A DNA stretch of 64,000 bases from Flavobacterium luminosum (GCF_023635005.1 NZ_JAMLJM010000003.1:124001-188000); one strand, 5' to 3'; positions 26,828-38,856 are shown, counted from the stretch's first letter. Numbers and translations: made by a program. The notes: a model not told the origin generated them from the sequence alone.

Positions 26828-27763
26828 TTATCCTAAAATTCCAGACAATGCGTCATTCATGCTACGCACCGCGTCTGAAGATTTAGAAAACAATGCCTTT
26901 TCAGCTTCATTAAGTTGGATATCGATGATTTCTTCTACTCCATTTTTTCCTATGATACAAGGTACTCCTACACAAATATCATTTTGACCATATTCTCCTT
27001 CTAGATATACTGAACAAGCAATCATTTTCTTTTGATCGTTAAGTATTGAATCTACTAAATAAGCCACAGAAGCTCCTGGAGCATACCAAGCGGAAGTTCC
27101 TAATAAAGCGGTAAGAGTTGCTCCTCCAACCATTGTATCAGCGGCAACCTTATCTAATTGTTCTTGTGATAAAAACTGAGATACCGGAATACCATTGTAA
27201 GAAGCTAAACGTGTTAACGGAATCATAGTTGTATCACCATGACCTCCAATTACCATAGCAGAAATATCATTAGCTGGTTTATCTAAAGCCAAAGACAAAT
27301 AAGTTCTGAAACGAGAACTATCTAAAGCTCCTCCCATACCTATAATTCTATTTTTAGGTAAGCCTAATGATTTATATGCTAAATAAGTCATAGTATCCAT
27401 AGGATTAGATACGATCACAAATATAGCTTCTGGTGAATGTTTCAATAAGTTTTCGGCTACAGATTTCACGATACCTGCATTAATACCAATTAATTCTTCT
27501 CTAGTCATTCCCGGTTTTCTAGGAATACCAGAAGTAATAACCACTACGTTACTTCCCGCGGTTTTGGCATAATCGTTAGTTACACCCGTTACTTTTGTAT
27601 TGAAACCTGTATTAGTGGCACATTGAGTAATATCTAATGCTTTACCTTCTGCGAAACCTTCTCTAATATCAAGTAAAACGATTTCACTTGCAATTCCTCT
27701 GTAAGCCATAACGTCCGCGCATGTAGCACCAACATTTCCAGCTCCAACTATTGTAACTTTCAT
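26828..27763 (-). CDS. mdh: Malate dehydrogenase
   Basis: 311 residues, LDH-like MDH group. It interconverts malate and oxaloacetate with NAD in the TCA cycle. The dinucleotide motif GAGNVG is at 7-12, the substrate loop has SGIPRKPGMTREEL from 78 with the three Arg-type contacts, the catalytic pair is Asp148 and His175 (GGHGDTTM), and Arg151 (LDSSRFR) binds substrate. GIPRKPGM rather than the LDH-type Gln signature supports malate. It lies 83 bases downstream of gyrB on the same strand and ends at a terminator. Confidence 0.96.
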   Translation of the reverse strand: MKVTIVGAGNVGATCADVMAYRGIASEIVLLDIREGFAEGKALDITQCATNTGFNTKVTGVTNDYAKTAGSNVVVITSGIPRKPGMTREELIGINAGIVKSVAENLLKHSPEAIFVIVSNPMDTMTYLAYKSLGLPKNRIIGMGGALDSSRFRTYLSLALDKPANDISAMVIGGHGDTTMIPLTRLASYNGIPVSQFLSQEQLDKVAADTMVGGATLTALLGTSAWYAPGASVAYLVDSILNDQKKMIACSVYLEGEYGQNDICVGVPCIIGKNGVEEIIDIQLNEAEKALFSKSSDAVRSMNDALSGILG

Positions 27764-27846
27764 TTTTTATAGTTTTAGGTTATTTAAAATATTTTGATCA
27801 GCTATGCTTTAAAATTCCTGATTAGTTATATAAAAATCAAAGAAAA

Positions 27847-29883
<2,037 letters not shown>

Positions 29884-29911
29884 TTATCAACAAAATGTAA
29901 ACAAATTATAG

Positions 29912-29948
29912 AAATAAAAAGCCTCAATTACAGATTATAACTGAGGCT
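29912..29948 (-). terminator. asnB terminator
   Basis: AGCCTCA and TGAGGCT form a stem extended by partial inner pairing; a T-rich run follows on the minus strand 42 bases after the asnB stop. Confidence 0.8.
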
Positions 29949-29989
29949 AAATAATTTCAATATAGATGATTTAAAAATTCATTTGAAAT

Positions 29990-31603
29990 CTAAATCGCCT
30001 CTTCCTTTGCTATTTCCGTAGCGGCTTGAACATGCGCTGCATTGGCTCTTCCACTAGGATCAGTATTGGCTTGCCATTTTGGAATCCATTTACGAACAGT
30101 TTGCGCAGCACTTTCCTGCGGATAAAACTTATGAAATATAGAGCGGTAATAATACGCTTCTTTGGTTGTTGGAGTGTTGTAAGGAAAAAGATCTACCGCT
30201 TTCTGCAACTGCTCATCTGTTACCTGAGAGGCACAATAATCTATAAGTGTATCAATCCAACTGTAGCCTACTCCATCTGAAAACTGTTCTTTTTGACGCC
30301 ATAAAACTTCCTGAGGTAAATACGGTTGTTCTGGAGTATCGAAGGCCTTTCTGAGAATATATTTTTCGATGCCCTCATAAGTTTTAGGAAGCTTCTCTTC
30401 TGCTTTGATTCGCATAGCCACATCTAGAAAATCTTTGTCTAAAAACGGGACACGCGCTTCCAATCCGTGAGCCATAGTTGATTTATCCGCACGAAGCAAA
30501 TCGGCCGTAAATAATTTCTGAACTCTTTCGATACATTCTTTTTGAAAATCGGTCACAGAAGGTGCATTTCTGAAGTACAAATAGCCACCAAAAACCTCAT
30601 CAGAACCTTCACCAGACAGCACCACTTTGATTCCCATATCTGCAATGGCTTTTGATAAGAAATACATAGGCGTACTTGCTCTTACCGAGGTCACATCGTA
30701 CGTTTCTAAATGCCAAATCAATTTTTCTAATACTTCTATACCTTGTTCGATTGTAAAATGAACTTCGTGATGTTCCGTACCTAAAAATTCAGCCACTTTT
30801 CTTGCTGCTACGGCATCTGGAGCTTCAGCATCTAACCCAATCGAAAAGGAATGTAATTTTTTTCCGATACCTTCCAACAATCTAGCTGCTATAGCAGAAG
30901 TTAAAGAAGAATCTAAGCCTCCTGATAATAAAACGCCAATTGGTACATCGCTCATTAATCGTTTGCGGGTAGCTTCGGTTAGCGACTCCCTGATTAAAGC
31001 TAACTCTAACTCTTGATCAGCTTTTGTGTGGTCTTCGTATGCCGGGGAATAATATTTAACAAATCCAGTTTGTGGTGTGTAGTAATGTCCCGGTGGAAAA
31101 GTGGAGAATGTTTTACATTGGTCGGCAATTGTTTTCATTTCTGAAGCAAAAAAATATCTTCCTCTATCATCAATTCCATAGTATAATGGTTTTACACCTA
31201 GTGGGTCACGACCTGCAATAAAATCATCTCCATCCACAACCACGAAAGCAAAATCGCCATCTAATAAATGTACAAAATCGTAGCCCAATTCTTCATACAA
31301 ATGTACTATGACTTCCGAATCTGATTTAGTTCTGAAATTGTGCTCTTTTAGAATCGTCTCTCTTAATTCTTGATGGTTGTATATTTCTCCATTATGGACC
31401 ATATACGCCGAAGAAGTTCCTTGAATAGGCTGACGACCTGAATGTAAATCTATAATAGACAATCGTTCGTGACTTAAAATATGTCCTTTATCAGTAACGT
31501 AGATATCACTTTCATCTGGACCACGATGCGACATTCGCTTAGAAATAGTTTTTACCAACTCTACCTCTTTTCCTTTTCCTATAATGGCTAAAATCCCACA
31601 CAT
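29990..31603 (-). CDS. asnB: Asparagine synthase (glutamine-hydrolysing)
   Basis: 537 residues. Cys2, exposed after Met removal, is the class II glutaminase nucleophile (MCGILAI); glutamine-binding residues lie in RLSIIDL and NGEIYNH. The synthetase domain has the ATP pyrophosphatase loop SGGLDSS at 227-233 and the SGEGSDEVFGGY segment. It makes asparagine from aspartate, glutamine and ATP. Length and both domains match E. coli AsnB. It is monocistronic with a terminator. The 247-base upstream gap is very AT-rich and I see no clean promoter in it. Confidence 0.95.
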   Translation of the reverse strand: MCGILAIIGKGKEVELVKTISKRMSHRGPDESDIYVTDKGHILSHERLSIIDLHSGRQPIQGTSSAYMVHNGEIYNHQELRETILKEHNFRTKSDSEVIVHLYEELGYDFVHLLDGDFAFVVVDGDDFIAGRDPLGVKPLYYGIDDRGRYFFASEMKTIADQCKTFSTFPPGHYYTPQTGFVKYYSPAYEDHTKADQELELALIRESLTEATRKRLMSDVPIGVLLSGGLDSSLTSAIAARLLEGIGKKLHSFSIGLDAEAPDAVAARKVAEFLGTEHHEVHFTIEQGIEVLEKLIWHLETYDVTSVRASTPMYFLSKAIADMGIKVVLSGEGSDEVFGGYLYFRNAPSVTDFQKECIERVQKLFTADLLRADKSTMAHGLEARVPFLDKDFLDVAMRIKAEEKLPKTYEGIEKYILRKAFDTPEQPYLPQEVLWRQKEQFSDGVGYSWIDTLIDYCASQVTDEQLQKAVDLFPYNTPTTKEAYYYRSIFHKFYPQESAAQTVRKWIPKWQANTDPSGRANAAHVQAATEIAKEEAI

Positions 31604-31780
31604 ACTATTTTTGTTTCTATTAAATTATACTTTATTTCTGAAACAAAATTGAGTATTAAAGTTTAATTTTTAAATTAAAAAACACTTTTTAATTACAAAA
31701 TAACACATTTAAGATTTAAAAACAATAAAATTGAAACAAAACACCTGTAGATTTACTAAGAAAAGTTAAAGAATGTAATT

Positions 31781-31794
31781 TTGATACGTATCAT
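31781..31794. promoter_or_regulatory. Fnr-like palindrome, orphan
   Basis: TTGAT-ACGT-ATCAT departs from the Fnr box TTGAT-N4-ATCAA by one base. It lies 178 bases upstream of asnB and overlaps the start of the amidohydrolase terminator. No -7 element sits at the spacing used by hemN and the cco genes, so function is doubtful. Confidence 0.25.
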
Positions 31795-31830
31795 AAAAAA
31801 AGCCTGATTGTTTTTACACTATCAGGCTTT
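31794..31830 (-). terminator. Amidohydrolase gene terminator
   Basis: AGCCTGAT and ATCAGGCT form an 8-bp stem (extended by A/T pairs) with a 12-base loop and a T tract on the minus strand, 20 bases past the stop codon. Confidence 0.85.
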
Positions 31831-31850
31831 TTAAAATTATTGATAAAAAT

Positions 31851-33473
31851 TTATTTCACTTGTTTTCCTTTTATAAAGGTATTGGCCGCTTTAACATAAG
31901 GAATTGCATCAATATCTTCCGTTAGTAAGTCATTGTCGAAAATGGTAAAATCGGCCCATTTCCCTACTTCTAAACTTCCTTTTTCGTTTTCCTCAAAATT
32001 TGAATAAGCTGCCCAAATAGTCATTCCTTTCAGCGCTTGCTCTCTCGTTAAGGCATTTTCAGACTGAAAACCACCTTCTGGAAAATTTTTCAAATCTTTT
32101 CGGGCTACAGCCGCATAAAAAGTATACATAGGATTTACTTCTTCTATAGGAAAATCGGTTCCTAGAGCTATTATTCCTGCTTTATCCAGCATCTTTTTAT
32201 AGGCATACGAATTTTTAATACGCTCTTTACCCACGCGTTGTTCAGCCCAATACATATCCGAAGTAGCATGAGTAGGTTGAACAGAAGGAATAATATTAGA
32301 ACTGAAGGCGTCAAAATCTTGTTCTTGCATAATTTGAGCATGTTCTATTTTCCAACGACGATTAGGTTTATCTTTTAAAACTTCTTTGTAAATATTCAAT
32401 AAAACCGTGTTAGTAGAATCTCCAATAGCATGGGCATTCATTTGGTAATCAGAATCGGCAATTTGTTTGGCTAATTTTTTTATATCAGCAATAGGCGATA
32501 ACAACGCTCCGAAATGTTTTGGCATATCGGAATATTCTTTGTGAAGACAAGCTCCTCTAGATCCTAAAGCTCCATCTCCCATAAATTTAAATGAACGAAC
32601 GTTAAGTTTATCAGTCGAGTAAACGCCTAATTGTGTAAACAAATCAACATTATCTTGAGTAGCAGTAACCATCGCATAGATATTGATATCAAGCTCATTT
32701 CTTTGTTGTAAAGTATCTATCAACTCTATAATATCTCTATCTAATCCAGCTTCGTTAATAGTTGTTAAACCATAATCGAACATCACTTTTTGAGCATCTT
32801 TCAACGCTTGAGTTTGAATTTCTTTTGTTGGCTTCGGAATAATTTGATACACTAATTCCATCGGATTATCTACCAAAATACCTGTAAGTTCTCCATTTTT
32901 AACTTCTATCTGACCCCCTTCAACTTTGGTATCTTTGGTAATACCTGCCAATGCTAAAGCTTTGCTATTGGCTAATAGTGCGTGTCCGTCTATTCGAGTT
33001 AAAACCACCGGTGTGTCCGGAAATAAGTTGTCTAACTCTTTTCTTGTGGGAAACTCTTTAACTTCCCAATCATTTTGATCCCAACCGCGACCTTGTATGA
33101 AATTCGATTTTTTTTCTTTTTGAAAAGCAACTACCTTATCTAAAACTTCCTGATAACTTTGTGTTCCTCTCAAATTCACCGTTTGTAAGTTCATTCCATA
33201 ACTATAAAAATGGGCATGAGCATCGTAAAATCCCGGATAAACGAATTTACCTTCGGCGTTAATCGTTTTGGTAGCTTTGTATTTCTTAACCAGATCAGCA
33301 GTTTTTCCTACAGCAATGATTTTTCCTGATTTAACCGCCATAGCTTCGGCAGTATCAAAATTCTGATTTACCGTATAAATAGTAGCATTCGTTATGAGTA
33401 AATCTGCGGAGGTTTTTTGTGCAAACATGAATTGCACAGACATTAATAAACCTAAAAGTAGCCTTTTTTTCAT
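31851..33473 (-). CDS. Exported amidohydrolase-superfamily protein (YtcJ-like)
   Basis: 540 residues from the ATG at 33473, giving a clean signal peptide (1-19, ending FAQ); the longer frame overlaps the upstream gene. The metal-dependent TIM-barrel begins with LLITNATIYTVN and reaches the metal ligands HAH at 86-88 (YDAHAHFY); further ligands are in MNAHAIGD and EHAQI, and the late Asp is in GTDFP. The composition matches amidohydrolase family 3 (YtcJ-like). The substrate is unknown; an extracytoplasmic amide or cyclic imide is plausible. Its ATG lies 1 base after the GreA-like gene, so the two are co-transcribed. Confidence 0.85.
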   Translation of the reverse strand: MKKRLLLGLLMSVQFMFAQKTSADLLITNATIYTVNQNFDTAEAMAVKSGKIIAVGKTADLVKKYKATKTINAEGKFVYPGFYDAHAHFYSYGMNLQTVNLRGTQSYQEVLDKVVAFQKEKKSNFIQGRGWDQNDWEVKEFPTRKELDNLFPDTPVVLTRIDGHALLANSKALALAGITKDTKVEGGQIEVKNGELTGILVDNPMELVYQIIPKPTKEIQTQALKDAQKVMFDYGLTTINEAGLDRDIIELIDTLQQRNELDINIYAMVTATQDNVDLFTQLGVYSTDKLNVRSFKFMGDGALGSRGACLHKEYSDMPKHFGALLSPIADIKKLAKQIADSDYQMNAHAIGDSTNTVLLNIYKEVLKDKPNRRWKIEHAQIMQEQDFDAFSSNIIPSVQPTHATSDMYWAEQRVGKERIKNSYAYKKMLDKAGIIALGTDFPIEEVNPMYTFYAAVARKDLKNFPEGGFQSENALTREQALKGMTIWAAYSNFEENEKGSLEVGKWADFTIFDNDLLTEDIDAIPYVKAANTFIKGKQVK

Positions 33474-33474
33474 A

Positions 33475-33924
33475 TTATTCAACCGATAGTATTTGATAAT
33501 TAACATTATTTAATTGAAAAGAATATCCTGTTTCTTTTCCCAATAAACTTATTCCTAAAGGAGATTGCGCGGAAATTCCAAAAACATTTTGCCCTTCTAC
33601 ATCAATTTTGGGTAAGGCCGCAGCAATATACACTGTAAGATGATTCGTTTTTACCAAACTGCCTAAAGTTACTTTCGTATGAATCACGGAAGTATCTATT
33701 TGATCTAAAACAGTTTTGTATTCTAAAGTTTCTCTCAATTTTGCCGATAATTTTTCTTGCTCCAAGTGCATCATAGATAATGCCGTTTCGTGCTTATCTC
33801 CAGCGGAACCTTTAGCATCATTCAAGGAATCTTCGGCGAGAGAAGTAATCATATCTTGAAAAACATCTATCTTATCTTGAAGAATTTGAAGATATAATTG
33901 GTGTATATTTTTTTTAAGTGACAT
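33475..33924 (-). CDS. GreA/GreB-like protein with coiled-coil N-terminus
   Basis: 149 residues. The N-terminal 80 residues are a helical, charged stretch resembling a Gre-type coiled coil but less canonical (IHQLYLQILQDKIDVFQDMI). The C-terminal 65 residues match the GreA/GreB FKBP-like domain ending (VTLGSLVKTN, then FGISAQSPLGISLLGKETG). Homologues in Flavobacteriia often carry an unsupported 3-oxoacyl-ACP synthase label. It may bind RNA polymerase like the Gre or Rnk factors; I do not see the acidic coiled-coil tip that GreA uses for RNA cleavage. It heads a two-gene unit. Confidence 0.6.
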   Translation of the reverse strand: MSLKKNIHQLYLQILQDKIDVFQDMITSLAEDSLNDAKGSAGDKHETALSMMHLEQEKLSAKLRETLEYKTVLDQIDTSVIHTKVTLGSLVKTNHLTVYIAAALPKIDVEGQNVFGISAQSPLGISLLGKETGYSFQLNNVNYQILSVE

Positions 33925-33952
33925 ATTTGATTTTTAGACTTCTCAGACCATC

Positions 33953-33960
33953 CAAAGGTA
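33953..33960 (-). promoter_or_regulatory. -7 element of the GreA-like/amidohydrolase operon
   Basis: TACCTTTG on the minus strand fits TAnnTTTG, 28 bases upstream of the start codon. No TTG is seen at -33. Confidence 0.35.
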
Positions 33961-33990
33961 CCTAAATTTCTAATAAATCTGTAACTTCAT

Positions 33991-35766
33991 TTAAAAATCA
34001 AACTTATAGCTGGCTCCCAAAATTACCTGAGCACCTTGTACAGGATAATTTAACCATCTTTGATAATTCTGATTGGCTAGATTATTTCCTTTGATAAATG
34101 CTGTAAGTCTCTCATTGTATTTGTATCCGATGTGTGCATTAATATCAAAATAACTTTCCAATTTAATTTTAGCATCCGGATTAGCAAATCCTTGATAATT
34201 GTTATACGCATCGAAACGTTCTCCAACATAAAACAATTGTGTTCCTGCGTACCATTTCTTGCCAATATTAAAATCTGATGTAAATCCTGCTTTTAAGGTT
34301 GGTAAATTCCATGCTTCTTCTTGGTATTTTGTATTAAAGCTATTGGCTTGAACATTAACCCCTAAAGCAATATCCTTATTCACATCTGCTTTTAATTCTG
34401 CGAAGAACGAAAGCGTTTTCACGTTATCATAAACCACCGCATACGAATTGCCATAACTATAATTTTCGGATGGATCAGACAAATACGGATTCGATTTGAA
34501 AAGTGGTACGTTTTCCGAAACATCATAACCTGCTTTTAAGTTATATGCCAAAGTATTCATTAATTTTCCTTTCAATCCGGCATAGATGTTAAATTGATTG
34601 TTCGTGGGTTCGAGGAATAAAGTTGGCGACAAAAACTTATTTTGACTTACAAAATCTCTATAAGAATTTTGCTTTAATCCTCCTTCGGCACCAGCAAACA
34701 AGATCATGATTTCTCTGACAACATTATAGGAAGCTTTAACTTTTGGGAAAATAAAAAATTCATTGTCTAAATCCGTTTTCACTCCATTATAAATATCTTT
34801 CATTCTTGAAAAATAAGCTACTTCTGCTCCCACTTCTACTGACAAATCATCTTTTAAAATCATGAAACTAGGATTCGCTGAAAAAATCAAATTTGACTTT
34901 TCGATGTTTGTGGCAACCGCTGGATCTGGAGTTTGGAGATTATAAATAGTTTCAAAGCTAGAATTCATATAATCGACACCCAATTTGGTTTTTACAGATG
35001 TGTCGCCCAATTCAAGATTAAAAGCCGGTCGGATTATGAAACGATTTTCTTTGGAACCATAATTATCTGAAAAACCTACATAATTGAAGTTTAATTTATC
35101 GAAAAAACTTTTAGAAATAGCCAATTCTGAACCTACGGTAAAAGTATTGTACTGATGTTTAGGATTGATACCCGATGCATTGATTGGATTGTAATTGGGA
35201 TTCTCCAAAGGCAGTCCATACCAATTGTAGGCTTCATTTTTATATCCTAAATCAACTTTAAAACTGGTTTCATTACGATTGTAACCGTATAATGCCTGAA
35301 TTGAAGTTTCTCCAAAAGCATCATCGAGAGCTACACCATCAATACCTCCTTGAGAAGATTGATGACGGAACATCCCACCTGCATATTGATACTTATCCAA
35401 TTCATGTGTTACGAACAATTCTCCCAAAGCGGTTTTGTAATTTCCAAAACCAAGGGTCACATAATTTTGATACAGTTTTTCTTGCTTCGCCTTATCCACT
35501 GCCGCTGCTTTTCCTTTTGCCGGAACAAAAGTGGAAGCTACCGGAAAAGAAAAAATTTGATATTTAACCTCTTCCTTTTGGGTGGTTTCGGAATCTTCGA
35601 TGTTTGGCGTTTCTTTTACTTTATAAGCATCGGAAATAGTTGGTGTGTAGGGTTTAACCACATTTACAACTTCCGTTCCAATGTTTTCATCTTTTTTTTG
35701 AGCATTTACAAATTGAATTGTACCTAAAACCAATAGTAAATAGCTGTATATTTTAATCTTATTCAT
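33991..35766 (-). CDS. TonB-receptor-like outer-membrane beta-barrel protein
   Basis: 591 residues with a signal peptide (1-22, ending VNAQ). After an N-terminal segment (EVVNVVKPYTPTISDAYKVKE) the protein is almost entirely amphipathic beta strands with aromatic ends, closing in QVILGASYKFDF, a canonical outer-membrane C-terminus. No complete plug domain is present, so it is a barrel related to TonB receptors rather than a normal receptor. It directly follows the large TPR lipoprotein-like gene (53 bases), a pairing that suggests a shared envelope role. Confidence 0.8.
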   Translation of the reverse strand: MNKIKIYSYLLLVLGTIQFVNAQKKDENIGTEVVNVVKPYTPTISDAYKVKETPNIEDSETTQKEEVKYQIFSFPVASTFVPAKGKAAAVDKAKQEKLYQNYVTLGFGNYKTALGELFVTHELDKYQYAGGMFRHQSSQGGIDGVALDDAFGETSIQALYGYNRNETSFKVDLGYKNEAYNWYGLPLENPNYNPINASGINPKHQYNTFTVGSELAISKSFFDKLNFNYVGFSDNYGSKENRFIIRPAFNLELGDTSVKTKLGVDYMNSSFETIYNLQTPDPAVATNIEKSNLIFSANPSFMILKDDLSVEVGAEVAYFSRMKDIYNGVKTDLDNEFFIFPKVKASYNVVREIMILFAGAEGGLKQNSYRDFVSQNKFLSPTLFLEPTNNQFNIYAGLKGKLMNTLAYNLKAGYDVSENVPLFKSNPYLSDPSENYSYGNSYAVVYDNVKTLSFFAELKADVNKDIALGVNVQANSFNTKYQEEAWNLPTLKAGFTSDFNIGKKWYAGTQLFYVGERFDAYNNYQGFANPDAKIKLESYFDINAHIGYKYNERLTAFIKGNNLANQNYQRWLNYPVQGAQVILGASYKFDF

Positions 35767-35819
35767 ATTACAATTTTCTTAAACCAGAGTTTTACTTCTT
35801 TCTTGTGTATGGGCTAGAT

Positions 35820-38800
35820 TTATTTTCCTATGGAAGAATTTGTTTTTGCTTCTTCTGTTTTAATTTTCGTTAATTCCGACTGCGCTTCAGCAATCACATC
35901 TTCATATTCCTGAAAATTTTTAATAACGCTTTCTAAAATATAAGTAGCCTGGAAACTATCTTTCAATCCATAAAAATTCTTAGCCATTACCACCAATCCT
36001 TTCGCACCAAAATATTTATAACCTGAATATTCCTTGGCTAACTTTTGAACGACTGTGTTGGAAAGTTCGTATTTTGCTTCTTTGTTTTTAAAATAAGCAT
36101 CATAAAACAATGCTTCCGCTGCCAGTTCTCCTTTGGCTATTTTTTGCAATTTAGCGTAAGCCTCTTTTGCTTTTGCTTCGTCACCAACTTTTATAGCCGA
36201 ACGGGCTACAATGATTTGCGCATCACTTTTGATTCTATTATCTGATTTTGGATTCGAAAGTACTTTTTCAGCATAAACCACTGCCTTGCTATAGTCTTTC
36301 GTATCATAAAAAGCTTTCATCAAATTAGCTTGCGCATACGTTTTATTCTGAGGAAAATCAGCTTCATTTTCTAGACGTTCCAATACCGGAATTGCTTTTG
36401 TATAATCCGATTTCTTCACAAAAATTTCACTAAGACGCGACAATGACTGTTCCGTAAACTCATTGCGGGGCAAAGCGATTACGCGTTCGTAATTCACAAT
36501 TGATTTTTCTGTAGCCCCTGTTTTGTATAACGATTCTGCTAGATAAAAATTAGCTTTGAGAGCATGCAGTCCGTTTGGAAAATTTTTGATATATCCCGAC
36601 AAATTTTCAATAGCTTTTGCAGAATTTCCTTCCATGTACTGCTTTTCGGCAGCTTCCCATGAATCGTTATCCAATTCTATATCGGTTACTTCTACATAAT
36701 CTAAGGTTCTAACCCATACCGCATATTCTTCCACTCTTCCTTTGTCAACATAAATCAATCGAGCCGTTTTTACCGCTTCTAGAGCTTCTTCGGTTCTTGG
36801 GTATTCGGTAGCCACTTTTTTAAATTTAGCTAAAGCCAAATCGTCTTTGTCTCCGTTATAATAGATCAATCCTTGACGCAAAATAGCTCTAGCCGAGTAA
36901 CTTCCATTCTTGTATTCGCTAATCAACTGGTCATAGGTTTTGATGGCAGAAGCAGTTTCATTCATGGAAGTATAAGTATTCGCTAACTCAAACAAAGCAT
37001 CGTCTCTGAGTTGGGAATCCTTATAAGTCTTAACAAAAGTGGTTAACTCAATCACTTTTTTATCGTTTTTGCCTGCCAAACCATACGACAGTGCTTTTTG
37101 AAAAGCGGCATAATCAGTATCAACACCTTTTAAAGCAATTGCTTTGTCATAAGCTTCAATAGCTCCAGTATATTTTGTTGTTACAAAACGGCAATCGGCC
37201 AAACGTAAGTATGCATCTACTAATCGATTTTTGTCCTCTTGAGGAGTATCCGTATATTTTGCAAAAAATGTGGCAGCTTGCTCGTATTCTTTTAATTTAA
37301 AATGAGCATAAGCTATATTATAGTTTGCATTTTTGAACTCCGGTACCTCTTTTGCCTCCGGATATGCAATAAATTGTTTGAAAGTAATTAATGCGTTTTG
37401 AAAATCTTCTAGAACATATTCGGTTTCTGCTTTCCAAAACGTTGCCCGAGCAGAAAATTTGGGTTCTTTTTGTTCCGCTATCGATTTTTTGAACATCTTC
37501 AAAGCTTCAGCGTAAGCTCCATCGGTGAATAGTTCCAACCCTCTGTAAAACGTTACTTTCTGATACGCTCCTTTAGCCCCAAGAGTTTTGTTTTTTTCTA
37601 ACAGCACTATGGCTTCTTTGTAATTTTTAGAAGTTATATAAGAATTCACCAACAATCTCTCTATTTCAGGATTATTTGGGTTATTCGGATATTTTGTTAT
37701 GAATCCATTGAGCACTTGAGGAACACTTTGGTAAGAGTTACCAATATCATAACTCAATCTCGCATAATTTAAAGCCGCATCTTCTTGAATTTTAAGATCG
37801 AAATCCATTTCCGAAGCATTTTTAAAAGCATTCAAAGATTGTTGCTTTTTATCGGTTTTCAAATAACTTTCTCCTAAATGATAATATGCGTTTTGCGCTA
37901 CTTTATCGTTACCATCAATAATTTTATTGAACTGCGCTATAGCATTTTCAAAATCATTTTGTTTGTAATAAGCATAACCTAACTGATAATAATCAGTATT
38001 ACTCCATTTTCCTTTTTTCCCTTGATATTGTTTTAAAAAAGGAATTGCTTTGTCGTATTGTTTCAGATTGAAGTAACTTTCTCCAATAATTTTGTTTAAT
38101 TCTGATTTCTCAGCCGGTGAAGATTTCGGCATGGCGGCTTGCCCTAATTGAATGGCTTTTTCGAATTTTCCAGATTTAAAACTCATATCTGCTTGAAAAT
38201 ACGATAGTTTTTCTTTGTATTTTTCTTCTTCGGAAACGGCATCAAAATATTGGTTAGCTTCTTCGTATTTGTCTCCTTCGTAAGCTATGAATCCTAAATA
38301 ATATTTGGCTTGAGAACCAAATTCGAGAGAGTTAACCACTTTATAGAAATAATTCGCAGCTTCTTTTCTCTTCCCCGAATTAAAAAAACTATACGCTTTG
38401 TAAAAACGATAACGGTCCAACTCTTCTTGCGTAAGACTATTTTCATCTACCTGATCGAACATTTCTAACGATTTGGTATAATTTCCCTGTTCAAAATAAT
38501 ATGTAGCAGCATCTACATAAGCCAAATTCTGCTTTGTACTCGTTGGATAATCTCTAATAAATCCTTCTATTTTCTCATCTGCATTTGCCTGATTCAGTTT
38601 TAAGGCACAATTTGCACTATAATAAGTACAATCCGCTTCCAAGTCAGTGTTTCCATTTTGCTTGATAGCATCGAAAATGATTTGAGCCGATTGATATTGT
38701 TTGTTTTTATACAAAGTCAATGCTCGATTGTATTCTAAAGTATTATTAGTGTAAATTTCTGATTGTTGTGCAAAAGTAGTTCCGCAACTTAATATAAAAG

Positions 38801-38831
38801 TGAAGACAACTGTACTGAATAATTTCTTCAT
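35820..38831 (-). CDS. Large exported tetratricopeptide-repeat protein
   Basis: 1003 residues. A signal peptide (1-21, ending FAQ) precedes about 20 tandem TPR-like helix pairs with the usual Ala, Gly, Tyr and Phe spacing (AQFNKIIDG, YYHLGESYLKTDKK, FWKAETEYVLEDFQNALITF region, AYLRLADCRF). It is periplasmic or surface-associated and probably a scaffold. It is co-transcribed with the barrel protein downstream, so the pair could form an export or surface complex; that is an inference. A tetrahelical C-terminus rich in Lys and Glu ends the protein. Confidence 0.85.
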   Translation of the reverse strand: MKKLFSTVVFTFILSCGTTFAQQSEIYTNNTLEYNRALTLYKNKQYQSAQIIFDAIKQNGNTDLEADCTYYSANCALKLNQANADEKIEGFIRDYPTSTKQNLAYVDAATYYFEQGNYTKSLEMFDQVDENSLTQEELDRYRFYKAYSFFNSGKRKEAANYFYKVVNSLEFGSQAKYYLGFIAYEGDKYEEANQYFDAVSEEEKYKEKLSYFQADMSFKSGKFEKAIQLGQAAMPKSSPAEKSELNKIIGESYFNLKQYDKAIPFLKQYQGKKGKWSNTDYYQLGYAYYKQNDFENAIAQFNKIIDGNDKVAQNAYYHLGESYLKTDKKQQSLNAFKNASEMDFDLKIQEDAALNYARLSYDIGNSYQSVPQVLNGFITKYPNNPNNPEIERLLVNSYITSKNYKEAIVLLEKNKTLGAKGAYQKVTFYRGLELFTDGAYAEALKMFKKSIAEQKEPKFSARATFWKAETEYVLEDFQNALITFKQFIAYPEAKEVPEFKNANYNIAYAHFKLKEYEQAATFFAKYTDTPQEDKNRLVDAYLRLADCRFVTTKYTGAIEAYDKAIALKGVDTDYAAFQKALSYGLAGKNDKKVIELTTFVKTYKDSQLRDDALFELANTYTSMNETASAIKTYDQLISEYKNGSYSARAILRQGLIYYNGDKDDLALAKFKKVATEYPRTEEALEAVKTARLIYVDKGRVEEYAVWVRTLDYVEVTDIELDNDSWEAAEKQYMEGNSAKAIENLSGYIKNFPNGLHALKANFYLAESLYKTGATEKSIVNYERVIALPRNEFTEQSLSRLSEIFVKKSDYTKAIPVLERLENEADFPQNKTYAQANLMKAFYDTKDYSKAVVYAEKVLSNPKSDNRIKSDAQIIVARSAIKVGDEAKAKEAYAKLQKIAKGELAAEALFYDAYFKNKEAKYELSNTVVQKLAKEYSGYKYFGAKGLVVMAKNFYGLKDSFQATYILESVIKNFQEYEDVIAEAQSELTKIKTEEAKTNSSIGK

Positions 38832-38848
38832 AAGATCTAATTTGTTAC

Positions 38849-38856
38849 CAAATATA
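38849..38856 (-). promoter_or_regulatory. -7 element of the TPR gene
   Basis: TATATTTG on the minus strand, a perfect match, 17 bases upstream of the start codon; no TTG at -33. Confidence 0.45.

Noticed and set aside
29884..29892. TTATCAACA, a near match to a DnaA box, upstream of gyrB
   Set aside because: Single copy with one mismatch in AT-rich DNA; no cluster, no dnaA and no unwinding element.
31604..31850. 247-base AT-rich gap as a possible small RNA or riboswitch
   Set aside because: Apart from the terminator and one Fnr-like palindrome I find no stable structure or conserved element.
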